Shown here in pieces: positions 28,493-36,751 of a stretch of DNA of 64,000 nt. Position numbers and translations under genes: made by a program. Origin of the DNA: an uncultured Aquimarina sp. (GTDB lineage Bacteria; Bacteroidota; Bacteroidia; Flavobacteriales; Flavobacteriaceae); NCBI RefSeq assembly GCF_947500065.1, contig NZ_CANMQT010000001.1, positions 124,001 to 188,000 of the forward strand, read 5' to 3'. The notes under the pieces were generated by a model, which had not been told where the DNA came from, made no database searches, and was given only the letters and a program-made list of their open reading frames with translations. Positions within the stretch are counted from its first letter, which is position 1, and each line of letters begins with the position of its first letter.

Positions 28493-30073
28493 TTAAATTT
28501 CTTTTTTAATATCCTTCAGGATCCACTTTAATGCTTCATCTTCACCTTGACCTTTTGCGGTTCTTTTTATTAGAATATCTGGCTTAATACCATAACCATC
28601 GGGTTCTATAGTATAGGGTGCATTAATTTTCATTAACCCCACACGCATATTAATTTTAGAATTCGGCAATTCTACTTTTGCATAAATTCCGGCTACGGTT
28701 CCATTATATGCTCCACCAGTTTCTTCTCCAACAAATGTTGCTCGCTTAGTTGCTTTAAGGTGTGTAGAAAGTATGCTACTTGCGGAAAAGCTTTCTCCAT
28801 TAATTAATACGTACACTTTACTTGTAAAGGCATTTGATTTAGGTTTTTTTAATTTACTCTGTTTAAATTTAAAATAAGCCTCTCCATTTTCTTTCTTTAC
28901 CTTAAACATCTGATATATTCCTAATAAAGGGGATAGCATTGTGGCAACTGTTTTGGTTGGCCAAGATTTGGTATGAAAAAATGGGTGTAAAAAACTTAAT
29001 CGTCCTGTCATTTTAGATTTTTCTATAAATACATATTCTCTATCACTTAGATAAGAATACAAATCATCAATTTCTACTAATCTACCTCCCAGATTACCTC
29101 TTAAATCTATTATCAAATTTTTACAATTTGCAGAATCAATTTTAGCAAAACTTTCTTTATAAAAATCCTTGTAACCACCATTAGTAAAGCTCCTAATATT
29201 CATATAACCAATAGGTGTAGTTACTTCAGATTCCAAAAAATTAAAATTTCGGTTATAATCTTTTGTCTTTTTATTATATCCGTATTTATAATTTTTCTTG
29301 CGTATTTTCTTTTGGGTTTCTTTAGCTATCTTCCTCTCGAGTTTACTTAGTTTTTTCTTTACCACATCCGCAGTATCTATTTTGGAAGAAGTATTCATTT
29401 TATCAAAACTCACATACAAATGCTTAGAATACATACTATCTCTTAGCCTCAAATGCAATAATATGCTATCTTTTTGTGCATGAGTATTTGAATAAAAAAA
29501 TCCAAAACGACTGCCCACAAATTCTGGAATAAAAGTCTTATTATACCCATCACTAGTATGTAATGTTTTAAAATACCCTAACAGATCGCTTACTTTTTCA
29601 TCTTCTACCGATACCACTTCTGATCCAGGTATTAATGTTGAGTCGCCTCTAAAAACTTTTTTTACAAACAACTTATTCTTCGTTGTATAAAATGATAAAG
29701 AATTAAACGGAGATTCTCGTTTCCCTTTTACTTTTCTTTCTCTTTTCACTTGTCTTTCTAAAGGCGCATGTACAGACAAGTGTCCTTGTTTTATACCAGC
29801 AATGACTGGAGCAAATAGTCTATAGAACTCCTTAGTAGTTAATGGTTCTCTTAATTTACCTTTCAGACTCTTAATCTTTTCATCCATTTCATCTTTAGAA
29901 ATATACCAATATAGATCTGGATGGAGTTTTTTAAGTTTTTTATATGCATAATCAACATCCTGGCATAATTCCTCTGGGCTATGCGCTTTACTTATTTGCT
30001 GATTATACCTTTCTACAGATGCGCAACTTGATAATAGAACAATGGCTATATACAAAAATAATTTTCTACTCAT
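28493..30073 (-). CDS. S41-family (C-terminal processing type) peptidase lipoprotein
   Basis: The 526-aa protein begins with a lipoprotein signal (MSRKLFLYIAIVLLSSC, lipobox LSSC, Cys17). It contains an S41 catalytic domain: NLIIDLRGNLGG (about residue 320) and the nucleophile region NGESFSASS (about 428), then GEETGGAYNGT. A very basic stretch (about 235-270) lies before the core. It is likely an envelope protease of the Tsp/CtpA superfamily; substrates are unknown. It has its own ECF-type promoter. Confidence 0.88.
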   Translation of the reverse strand: MSRKLFLYIAIVLLSSCASVERYNQQISKAHSPEELCQDVDYAYKKLKKLHPDLYWYISKDEMDEKIKSLKGKLREPLTTKEFYRLFAPVIAGIKQGHLSVHAPLERQVKRERKVKGKRESPFNSLSFYTTKNKLFVKKVFRGDSTLIPGSEVVSVEDEKVSDLLGYFKTLHTSDGYNKTFIPEFVGSRFGFFYSNTHAQKDSILLHLRLRDSMYSKHLYVSFDKMNTSSKIDTADVVKKKLSKLERKIAKETQKKIRKKNYKYGYNKKTKDYNRNFNFLESEVTTPIGYMNIRSFTNGGYKDFYKESFAKIDSANCKNLIIDLRGNLGGRLVEIDDLYSYLSDREYVFIEKSKMTGRLSFLHPFFHTKSWPTKTVATMLSPLLGIYQMFKVKKENGEAYFKFKQSKLKKPKSNAFTSKVYVLINGESFSASSILSTHLKATKRATFVGEETGGAYNGTVAGIYAKVELPNSKINMRVGLMKINAPYTIEPDGYGIKPDILIKRTAKGQGEDEALKWILKDIKKEI

Positions 30074-30121
30074 AAATACTGTTTTCTTTAAAAGATAATG
30101 AACCCCATTCTCTTAGATTTA

Positions 30122-30147
30122 GACGCTAAAAAAGATAAAAAGGTTGC
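30122..30147 (-). promoter_or_regulatory. ECF-type promoter of the S41 peptidase gene
   Basis: The minus strand has GCAACCTTTTT (AACC at 30145-30142), 16 nt, then CGTC (30125-30122), about 50 bp before the ATG. Boxes and spacing equal those of the adjacent ECF sigma operon, so the protease is the best candidate target of that sigma factor. Confidence 0.78.
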
Positions 30148-30269
30148 CTGATTTCGAAAAAACAAATTGTAATTAGTCATAAGCATCAAAACTAATACCA
30201 ATATATTTTTTTTGAATAAAAAAATAGGTTAAAGCAATTCGGGATACTTAAAAAAAAGATAAATAGAGG

Positions 30270-31247
30270 TTATTTCTTTCGATCAATAACGTAATTAACC
30301 ATTAATTCTAATGAAGATTTATATTCTGATTCGGGATATTCTGATAAGATAGTTAGTGCTCTTTCTTTAAATTCATGCATTATTTTTGTTGCATATTCTA
30401 ACCCGCCACTTACTTTGACAAAATCAATAACTTCTTTTACCCGCTTTTTATTCTTATTATGATTCTTAATAGAATTAATAAGCCACTTCTTTTTTTCTTT
30501 TGTGCAATGATTTAATGTATAAATCAGCGGCAATGTCATTTTTTGCTCTTTGATATCAATACCAGTAGGTTTACCAATTGCCTCATCACCATAATCGAAT
30601 AAGTCATCTTTTATCTGAAACGCCATCCCAATAAGCTCCCCAAATTTCCTCATCTTTTCTACCGAATCAGAATCCGGCTCCACAGAACAAGCTCCTAGAC
30701 TACAGCAAGCAGCAATCAATGTTGCTGTTTTCTGACGAATGATTTCATAGTAAATTTCTTCTGTAATATCAAGGTTTCTTGCCTTCTCAATTTGTAACAG
30801 TTCTCCTTCACTCATTTCACGGACCGCAACAGAGATTATTTTCAACAAATCGAAATCCCCATAGTCAATTGATAACAATAATCCTTTTGATAATAAATAG
30901 TCTCCTACTAATACAGCTATTTTATTTTTCCAGAGTGCATTGATTGAAAAGAATCCTCGACGCCTATTAGAGTCATCTACTACATCATCATGTACCAAAG
31001 TAGCAGTATGTATTAATTCTATTACCGAAGCTCCGCGATAGGTTCTTTCATTAGTTTCTCCTCCAGAAACCATTTTAGCCACAAGAAAAACAAACATTGG
31101 ACGCATCTGTTTTCCTTTTCTATTTACAATATAATGCGTGATTCTATTAAGTAAAGCTACTTTAGAAGACATCGATTGAGAAAACTTTTGTTCAAAAAGT
31201 TCCATCTCATCAATTATGGGTAATTTTATTTTCTCAACGACTTTCAA
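30270..31247 (-). CDS. Polyprenyl diphosphate synthase
   Basis: The 325-aa all-trans polyprenyl synthase extends allylic diphosphates with isopentenyl diphosphate, probably making the side chain of menaquinone. It has the first Asp-rich motif DDVVDDSNRRRG (about residue 91) and the second KDDLFDYGD (about 217), plus GKQMRP. Position and length match IspB/octaprenyl-type synthases; chain length cannot be read directly. Confidence 0.93.
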   Translation of the reverse strand: MKVVEKIKLPIIDEMELFEQKFSQSMSSKVALLNRITHYIVNRKGKQMRPMFVFLVAKMVSGGETNERTYRGASVIELIHTATLVHDDVVDDSNRRRGFFSINALWKNKIAVLVGDYLLSKGLLLSIDYGDFDLLKIISVAVREMSEGELLQIEKARNLDITEEIYYEIIRQKTATLIAACCSLGACSVEPDSDSVEKMRKFGELIGMAFQIKDDLFDYGDEAIGKPTGIDIKEQKMTLPLIYTLNHCTKEKKKWLINSIKNHNKNKKRVKEVIDFVKVSGGLEYATKIMHEFKERALTILSEYPESEYKSSLELMVNYVIDRKK

Positions 31248-31281
31248 TCTAAAGCAGATTATTTTGTTTTCTAACTAGTTG

Positions 31282-31313
31282 CGAAGATAGCATAATCCAT
31301 ATTGAGGGTCAAA
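31282..31313 (-). promoter_or_regulatory. Promoter of the polyprenyl synthase gene
   Basis: On the minus strand TTTG (31313-31310) is followed after 20 nt by TATCTTCG (31289-31282), one mismatch to TAnnTTTG. The arrangement fits the flavobacterial TTG-N17-23-TAnnTTTG promoter and lies 35 bp before the ATG. Confidence 0.65.
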
Positions 31314-31347
31314 ACACTTACTAAATAATTCACATTGAAAAGTGTAT

Positions 31348-32388
31348 TTAGGACTTATTAGCTAATTGTCCACAAGCTGCATCTATATCTTTCCCTCTAC
31401 TTCTTCGAACATTCACCACAAAACCTCTTGATTCTAATGCTACTATATAATTCTCTATTGCTGCATTAGAAGCTTGCTGAAACTCTCCATCATCAATGGG
31501 ATTATATTCAATTAAGTTTATTTTACAGGGAACATATGAACAAAATTTTAATAAAGCATCTATATCTTCTTTTCTATCATTTATGCCTTCCCAAACCACA
31601 TATTCATAAGTTATTCTACTGTTGGTTTTTTCATACCAATACTCTAATGCTTCTCTAAGATCTGTAAGTGGAAAATTCTCATTAAATGGCATAATATTGG
31701 TTCGCACCTCATCTATTGCAGAGTGCAAGGATACCGCTAATTTAAATCGCACCTTATCATCAGCCATTTTTTTTATCATCTTTGGTACTCCTGATGTAGA
31801 TACTGTAATTCTCTTTGGAGACATCCCTAAACCTTCAGGCGAGGTTATTTTATCAATGGCTTTGAGGACATTATTATAATTCATTAATGGCTCTCCCATA
31901 CCCATAAAAACAATATTGGATAATGGACGATTATGGTATAACCTACTTTCATTATCAATAGCAATCACCTGATCATAAATTTCATCAGGATTTAGATTTC
32001 GCATTCTTTTCAAACGTGAGGTTGCACAAAATCTACAATCTAAGCTACAACCAACCTGAGAAGAAACACAAGCAGTTGTTCTAGTAGGAGTAGGAATTAA
32101 AACAGATTCTACCACTAATCCATCGTGAAGTCGTACAGCATTTTTAATAGTACCATCTATACTGCGCTGCATTTGATCAACCTTAATATGATTAATCACA
32201 AAATTCTCTTCAAGAATTTGTCTGGTAGTTTTAGAAATATTCGTCATACTCTCAAAACTATGAGCGCCTTTACTCCATAACCACTCATATACTTGATTTC
32301 CACGAAAAGCTTTATCTCCACTCTCCTCAAAAAATTGGCGAAGTTGCTCTTTTGTTAGCGCTCTTATGTCTTTCTTTTTTGACTTCAT
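31348..32388 (-). CDS. rlmN: Dual-specificity 23S rRNA A2503/tRNA A37 methyltransferase RlmN
   Basis: Radical SAM enzyme that makes 2-methyladenosine at 23S rRNA A2503 and some tRNAs. The 346-aa protein has the CxxxCxxC cluster motif CSLDCRFC (about residue 114), the GMGEPLMNYNN motif (about 168) and the C-terminal catalytic Cys in DIDAACGQLA (about 340). A second conserved Cys is expected for the methyl-cysteine mechanism and is present. It has its own -7 element. Confidence 0.95.
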   Translation of the reverse strand: MKSKKKDIRALTKEQLRQFFEESGDKAFRGNQVYEWLWSKGAHSFESMTNISKTTRQILEENFVINHIKVDQMQRSIDGTIKNAVRLHDGLVVESVLIPTPTRTTACVSSQVGCSLDCRFCATSRLKRMRNLNPDEIYDQVIAIDNESRLYHNRPLSNIVFMGMGEPLMNYNNVLKAIDKITSPEGLGMSPKRITVSTSGVPKMIKKMADDKVRFKLAVSLHSAIDEVRTNIMPFNENFPLTDLREALEYWYEKTNSRITYEYVVWEGINDRKEDIDALLKFCSYVPCKINLIEYNPIDDGEFQQASNAAIENYIVALESRGFVVNVRRSRGKDIDAACGQLANKS

Positions 32389-32395
32389 TTCACTG

Positions 32396-32423
32396 CAAAA
32401 GTATGCAAAAGATACATGTATCT
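32396..32423 (-). promoter_or_regulatory. rlmN promoter with 14-bp palindrome
   Basis: The minus strand reads TACTTTTG (32403-32396), an exact -7 match 8 bp before the ATG. A perfect 14-bp palindrome, agatacatgtatct, lies at 32410-32423 between the -7 and the -33 position, where a repressor could act. No binding protein is known from the sequence. Confidence 0.5.
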
Positions 32424-32473
32424 CTAACAGAAAGCATAAACTATTTACAAAATATAACTAGTGTATTTTAATT

Positions 32474-33445
32474 TTAGAATTTTACAGTACGAAAATCATC
32501 ACGTTTATCCTTGCGAGATGATTTGACACGTTTCCATTGGTGTACTCCGCCTCCGCCTCTATACTTTACATTAAGCACATTCATATCATCTTGATCAATC
32601 CAAATTTGGCAATCGGATATTTTTCCGTTCCTTATATCTGTGAATTTACCATTGATATACTTAAGCTCACTTTTATTCCTCAAGTTTTTAAGAATTACCA
32701 ATCCTTCTACAGGCTGATTTTTATCATCTCCCTCACATTGATAGCATACTGCATCTCTTTCTGATTGACGCAACATTTGTTGTACGGACCCAAAAACCTC
32801 ATTCTTTATCATATATAGCTGAACTATGTTAATAGCAACTCCTGTTTTTTTATCATAAGCCTTCCATTGACCTAAAATAGGATTTGCGTCATATGAGCCT
32901 AATAAATCCTCTTTTAACTGAGAATCTACCGGATTATCACCCAACCATATTTTAAAAAGTGCTTGCTTAAACTCTAGACTATTTGACACAGAACCTAACC
33001 GTTCTTTATTTTTATAAAGTGTTACCTTTTCATCTTCTGTATATATAATTTTAAAAATTTCATACTTATTAATCGTACTTGGAAGAAGTTTAATAAAATC
33101 CCGAATTTGATCTTCCATCAAATAACTATTCCCGTCTGTAGCACGCTCTAGTCCATTTCTAATAATTCCTGTTAAATCGTCATTAGAAATATCAGAAATT
33201 GTTTTAATGGTAAGAGCCATAGTAGCATTCTTGTCAGCTACCATAAGACCATCTTCCACTCCATCTACTTCAAAATCCAGATATAAACCGATAGTATATA
33301 ATTTCTCTCTTTCTCCAGCTCCATTAAGCATTAGCTCAGCATTTTCGAAAACGTCAATATCGTTAAAATGAAGATTACCGACTTTGGTTTGCGAAAATGA
33401 AAAGAAGGTGATAAAAAATAAAACGATGTGTAATATTCTATTCAT
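32474..33445 (-). CDS. Secreted chalcone isomerase-like / DUF2147 fusion protein
   Basis: The 323-aa protein has a signal peptide (NRILHIVLFFITFFSFS). The first half (about 20-185) resembles the bacterial chalcone isomerase-like domain, with KIWLGDNPVDSQLKEDLLG at its end. The second half (about 190-315) matches DUF2147 (GQWKAYDKKTGVAINIVQLY and KNEVFGSVQQML, ending DMNVLNVKYRGGGGVHQW). Both are periplasmic families of unknown role; no catalytic residue is assured. It is probably a single gene flanked by promoters. Confidence 0.7.
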   Translation of the reverse strand: MNRILHIVLFFITFFSFSQTKVGNLHFNDIDVFENAELMLNGAGEREKLYTIGLYLDFEVDGVEDGLMVADKNATMALTIKTISDISNDDLTGIIRNGLERATDGNSYLMEDQIRDFIKLLPSTINKYEIFKIIYTEDEKVTLYKNKERLGSVSNSLEFKQALFKIWLGDNPVDSQLKEDLLGSYDANPILGQWKAYDKKTGVAINIVQLYMIKNEVFGSVQQMLRQSERDAVCYQCEGDDKNQPVEGLVILKNLRNKSELKYINGKFTDIRNGKISDCQIWIDQDDMNVLNVKYRGGGGVHQWKRVKSSRKDKRDDFRTVKF

Positions 33446-33736
33446 AGGTTACTATTTAGTTCACTTAATTTATTAAGGGCATTTACAATAAACGACTAAT
33501 TTTTCAAAAAAGAAGAACCTATAATTGGTACTATTCACTTTTTTCGACAAAAAGCCAAATTAATCGATATCTAACTTATTTAAAAACATTACGGTTTTAC
33601 CGTAATTTTCAAAAAGCTCCGCAAAATACTTATTTTTTATGAATTAACCATTATAACTTGCTAATTTTAAGATTTCTACAACAAACACCTTAATTTTTAC
33701 TTTACAGTTTATAATTAAAATTATATATTCTTACAA

Positions 33737-33798
33737 CTTATAATAACTCAAAAACTCCACTTTATTCTGATAAAGTGGAGTTTTTGAGTTATTATAAG
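33737..33798. terminator. Very long terminator hairpin after queA
   Basis: A perfect 28-bp inverted repeat with a 6-nt loop (ttctga) starts 14 bp past the queA stop. Its core, AAAAACTCCACTTTA / TAAAGTGGAGTTTTT, ends in a T5 run on both strands, so it could stop transcription from either side. The rest of the 33446-33736 gap is AT-rich with no recognised element. Confidence 0.85.
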
Positions 33799-33811
33799 GT
33801 ATATAGTTTTC

Positions 33812-34861
33812 TTAGATAATTAACATTGCATCACCATAAGAATAAAACTGATATTTCTCTTTTACTGCTTCCTCATACGCTTCTTTAATAAAATCGTGAC
33901 CTGCAAAAGCCGAAACCATCATCAAAAGTGTTGATTTTGGTGTATGAAAGTTTGTTATCATACTATTTGCGATACTAAAATCGTATGGAGGGAATATAAA
34001 CTTGTTTGTCCATCCTCTAAACTCATTTAATGTATTATCTGAAGAAACCGAACTTTCTAATGCTCTCATTACTGTAGTTCCTACAGCACAGATTCTTTGC
34101 TTATTGGTAATACCATTATTAATCGTTTCGGTTGCACGTGCTGTTACGTATGCTTCTTCACTATCCATCTTGTGCTTTGATAAATCTTCTACCTCTACTG
34201 GATTAAATGTACCCAAGCCAACATGTAATGTGATTTCTGCAAAATCTACTCCTTTGATCTCTAAACGCTTCATTAAATGTTTAGAAAAGTGCAAACCAGC
34301 AGTAGGTGCTGCAACAGCTCCTTCATTTTTCGCATAAATGGTTTGGTATCTTTCCTCATCTTCTGGTTCTGCCTCTCTCTTGATATATTTTGGCAAAGGT
34401 GTTTCTCCTAAATCCGTAAGTTTTTGTCTAAATTCATCATAAGATCCGTCATATAAAAATCGAAGTGTACGCCCTCTGGAAGTTGTATTATCAATTACTT
34501 CTGCTACTAAACTTTCGTCATCGCCAAAGTATAACTTATTACCTATTCTGATTTTACGTGCAGGATCAACAAGTACATCCCAAAGACGTGTTTCTGAGTT
34601 TAATTCACGTAATAAAAACACTTCAATTCTAGCTCCTGTTTTTTCTTTATTACCATATAATCTGGCAGGGAAAACTTTAGTGTTATTAAGAACCATGACA
34701 TCATTAGGCTCAAAATAATCTATTAGATCTTTAAATTGCTTATGTTCTATTGTTTGATCTTTTCTGTTAAGAACCATTAAACGAGCTTCATCCCTATTTT
34801 CTGAAGGGTACTCTGCTAATAAATCTTGTGGAAGATCAAAACTGAAATGTGATAACTTCAT
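33812..34861 (-). CDS. queA: tRNA preQ1(34) S-adenosylmethionine ribosyltransferase-isomerase QueA
   Basis: Transfers the ribosyl group of SAM to preQ1 in tRNA, the penultimate step of queuosine synthesis. The 349-aa protein starts [20 protein letters not shown] and has the family motifs [13 protein letters not shown] (about residue 184), [10 protein letters not shown] and [17 protein letters not shown]. Its length is normal. It has its own promoter and a strong terminator, so it is transcribed alone. Confidence 0.97.
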   Translation of the reverse strand: MKLSHFSFDLPQDLLAEYPSENRDEARLMVLNRKDQTIEHKQFKDLIDYFEPNDVMVLNNTKVFPARLYGNKEKTGARIEVFLLRELNSETRLWDVLVDPARKIRIGNKLYFGDDESLVAEVIDNTTSRGRTLRFLYDGSYDEFRQKLTDLGETPLPKYIKREAEPEDEERYQTIYAKNEGAVAAPTAGLHFSKHLMKRLEIKGVDFAEITLHVGLGTFNPVEVEDLSKHKMDSEEAYVTARATETINNGITNKQRICAVGTTVMRALESSVSSDNTLNEFRGWTNKFIFPPYDFSIANSMITNFHTPKSTLLMMVSAFAGHDFIKEAYEEAVKEKYQFYSYGDAMLII

Positions 34862-34884
34862 TAGTGTCTGTTTTTTTGGAAGTG

Positions 34885-34916
34885 CAAATATACAATCTGG
34901 ATATAGGGGTTGTCAA
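34885..34916 (-). promoter_or_regulatory. queA promoter
   Basis: On the minus strand TTG (34916-34914, within TTGACA) is followed by 21 nt and the exact -7 element TATATTTG (34892-34885). The ATG at 34861 follows after about 23 nt. This fits the flavobacterial consensus closely and lies in the gap after aroA. Confidence 0.75.
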
Positions 34917-34940
34917 GTAAATGACAATATATATTTTTAT

Positions 34941-36161
34941 TTACAGAACTTCAAAATCTAATTTCTTCAAATCACTCCAAAAATCTGGATATGATTTTGA
35001 CACTACATCAGCATCATTAATAAAGAGTTTAGTTCTCAAAGCTAATGGGGCAAAAGCCATAGCCATACGATGATCATGATATGTATCTATAGAAACCTCT
35101 GATCTAATTAATGCAGTAGCAGTTAATCTTAATGAATCATCCGTTATAACTACTTCTCCACCTAGTTTTTCAATTTCTATCTTTAATGCTTCTAACCTAT
35201 CAGTTTCTTTAATTTTTAACGTATGTAATCCAGTTAGATAACAAGCTTTACCTAGTCCAAAACAAGTTACCGCAATTGTTTGTGCAATATCAGGTGAATT
35301 CGATAAGTTCAATTCTAACACTTTCGTATCAGAAGGTATTACAGTTTTTGTTAAAGTAACTTTATTGTTATCAAAAGTAGTTTCAACTCCTAGTTTCTTA
35401 TAAATATTAGCTAAGGCAGAATCTCCCTGGTAACTATTTTGCTTATAACTACCTAATGTTACACTTCTATTATCAGATAATGCAACAATACTATAGAAAT
35501 AAGAAGCTGAACTCCAGTCTGATTCTACTACAATTACTTTTGGAGAAACTTTCTCTACGGGCCCAATACTAATTATATTATTCTCAAAAGCTCCTTGAAT
35601 TCCAGCATCTTTAAGTAGACTTAAAGTCATTTTTATATACGGAACAGAAGTCACTTTCCCTTCTAACACAATCTCTAATCCATTTGGTAATGATGATGCG
35701 ATCAACATTAATGCAGAAATATACTGACTGCTTACATTAGCTGCCAAAGAAACTCTATTCGTTATCGGGTCTTTTCCAATAATCTTTATTGGAGGATATC
35801 CCTCTTCTTTTTCGTATGTGATTTCGGCCCCTAATTGTCTAAGTGCTTCTACTAAAATTTTAATAGGACGCTCTTGCATTCTCTCGCTCCCTGTTAAAAT
35901 TGTCTTTCTACCCTTCTGTATTGCAAAATATGCTGTAAGAAATCGCATTGCAGTTCCAGCATGGTGAATATCTACAACTTCATCTTCACTTCTTAAGGCG
36001 GCTTGCATAAGCTGTGAATCATCACTATTTGATATATTTTCAATTTCTATTTCAGGATACAGTGCTTTTAAAATCAACAATCTATTGGTTTCACTCTTAG
36101 ATCCTGTAATTTGTAATGTGGTGGTGTTTATATTCGAAATGTGGTTTAATTTCAAATTCAT
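34941..36161 (-). CDS. aroA: 3-phosphoshikimate 1-carboxyvinyltransferase (EPSP synthase)
   Basis: Joins shikimate-3-phosphate and phosphoenolpyruvate, the sixth step of the shikimate pathway. The 406-aa protein has GTAMRFLTAYFA (about residue 69), the PEP/S3P-site SSQYISALML and the C-terminal DHRMAMAFAPLAL. It is about 20 residues shorter than the E. coli enzyme, without visible loss of a key motif. It is the last gene of the string that begins at pheA, 1 bp after a small membrane protein gene. Confidence 0.94.
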   Translation of the reverse strand: MNLKLNHISNINTTTLQITGSKSETNRLLILKALYPEIEIENISNSDDSQLMQAALRSEDEVVDIHHAGTAMRFLTAYFAIQKGRKTILTGSERMQERPIKILVEALRQLGAEITYEKEEGYPPIKIIGKDPITNRVSLAANVSSQYISALMLIASSLPNGLEIVLEGKVTSVPYIKMTLSLLKDAGIQGAFENNIISIGPVEKVSPKVIVVESDWSSASYFYSIVALSDNRSVTLGSYKQNSYQGDSALANIYKKLGVETTFDNNKVTLTKTVIPSDTKVLELNLSNSPDIAQTIAVTCFGLGKACYLTGLHTLKIKETDRLEALKIEIEKLGGEVVITDDSLRLTATALIRSEVSIDTYHDHRMAMAFAPLALRTKLFINDADVVSKSYPDFWSDLKKLDFEVL

Positions 36162-36162
36162 C

Positions 36163-36423
36163 TTATTGGTTTGGTTTTCTTTTTCGTTTTCTTAATTCAA
36201 AATAATATCCTAAAATCATCCCATACACTAATCCTCCAACTATTCTAGACAAGAGATATCTTACCCAACGACTATTGTGTATTTTCTCTTCTAAAAAAGT
36301 ATCAAAAGCCAAGCCTTTATATTGCATAAAATGTTCTATAACACTAAAGAATACAATAAAAACAAGTCCCAATAAAAGTACTGAAATCCAATATTTTTTT
36401 GAGGAAATAATTGATCTAAACAT
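36163..36423 (-). CDS. Small two-span membrane protein of unknown function
   Basis: The 86-aa protein is not recognised. It has two predicted hydrophobic segments (about residues 12-30 and 57-75) and a very basic C-terminus (ELRKRKRKPNQ). It lies between mazG and aroA with 1-bp spacings and overlaps, so expression from the operon is likely. Confidence 0.7.
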   Translation of the reverse strand: MFRSIISSKKYWISVLLLGLVFIVFFSVIEHFMQYKGLAFDTFLEEKIHNSRWVRYLLSRIVGGLVYGMILGYYFELRKRKRKPNQ

Positions 36424-36749
36424 TATTTTAATTTCTCGTTATTATGATGGCGGTCGTGATCTCTTTCTGTTTTAATATCTAATTTTTTATCAAACGCTTC
36501 TTGGAGATCAATGCCAGTTTGATTTGCTAAACACAAAACTACGAATAACACATCAGCCAACTCTTCTCCAAGGTCTTTATTTTTATCACTTTCTTTTTCG
36601 CTTTGTTCTCCATAACGACGTGCTATTATTCTAGCCACTTCACCAACTTCTTCTGTAAGTTGCGCCATATTGGTCAACTCATTAAAATATCTGACTCCAT
36701 GATTTTTAATCCAATCATCTACCGCTTTCTGTGCATTTTGGATATTCAT
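36423..36749 (-). CDS. MazG-like nucleotide pyrophosphohydrolase
   Basis: The 108-aa all-alpha NTP-PPase family protein has the metal-binding pattern EExxE (TEEVGEVARIIARRY) and EELADVLFVV. Such proteins hydrolyse non-canonical or modified nucleoside triphosphates. It is a stand-alone single domain, shorter than the two-domain E. coli MazG. It starts 2 bp after a DUF3857 gene and overlaps the small membrane protein gene by one base. Confidence 0.88.
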   Translation of the reverse strand: MNIQNAQKAVDDWIKNHGVRYFNELTNMAQLTEEVGEVARIIARRYGEQSEKESDKNKDLGEELADVLFVVLCLANQTGIDLQEAFDKKLDIKTERDHDRHHNNEKLK

Positions 36750-36751
36750 AC

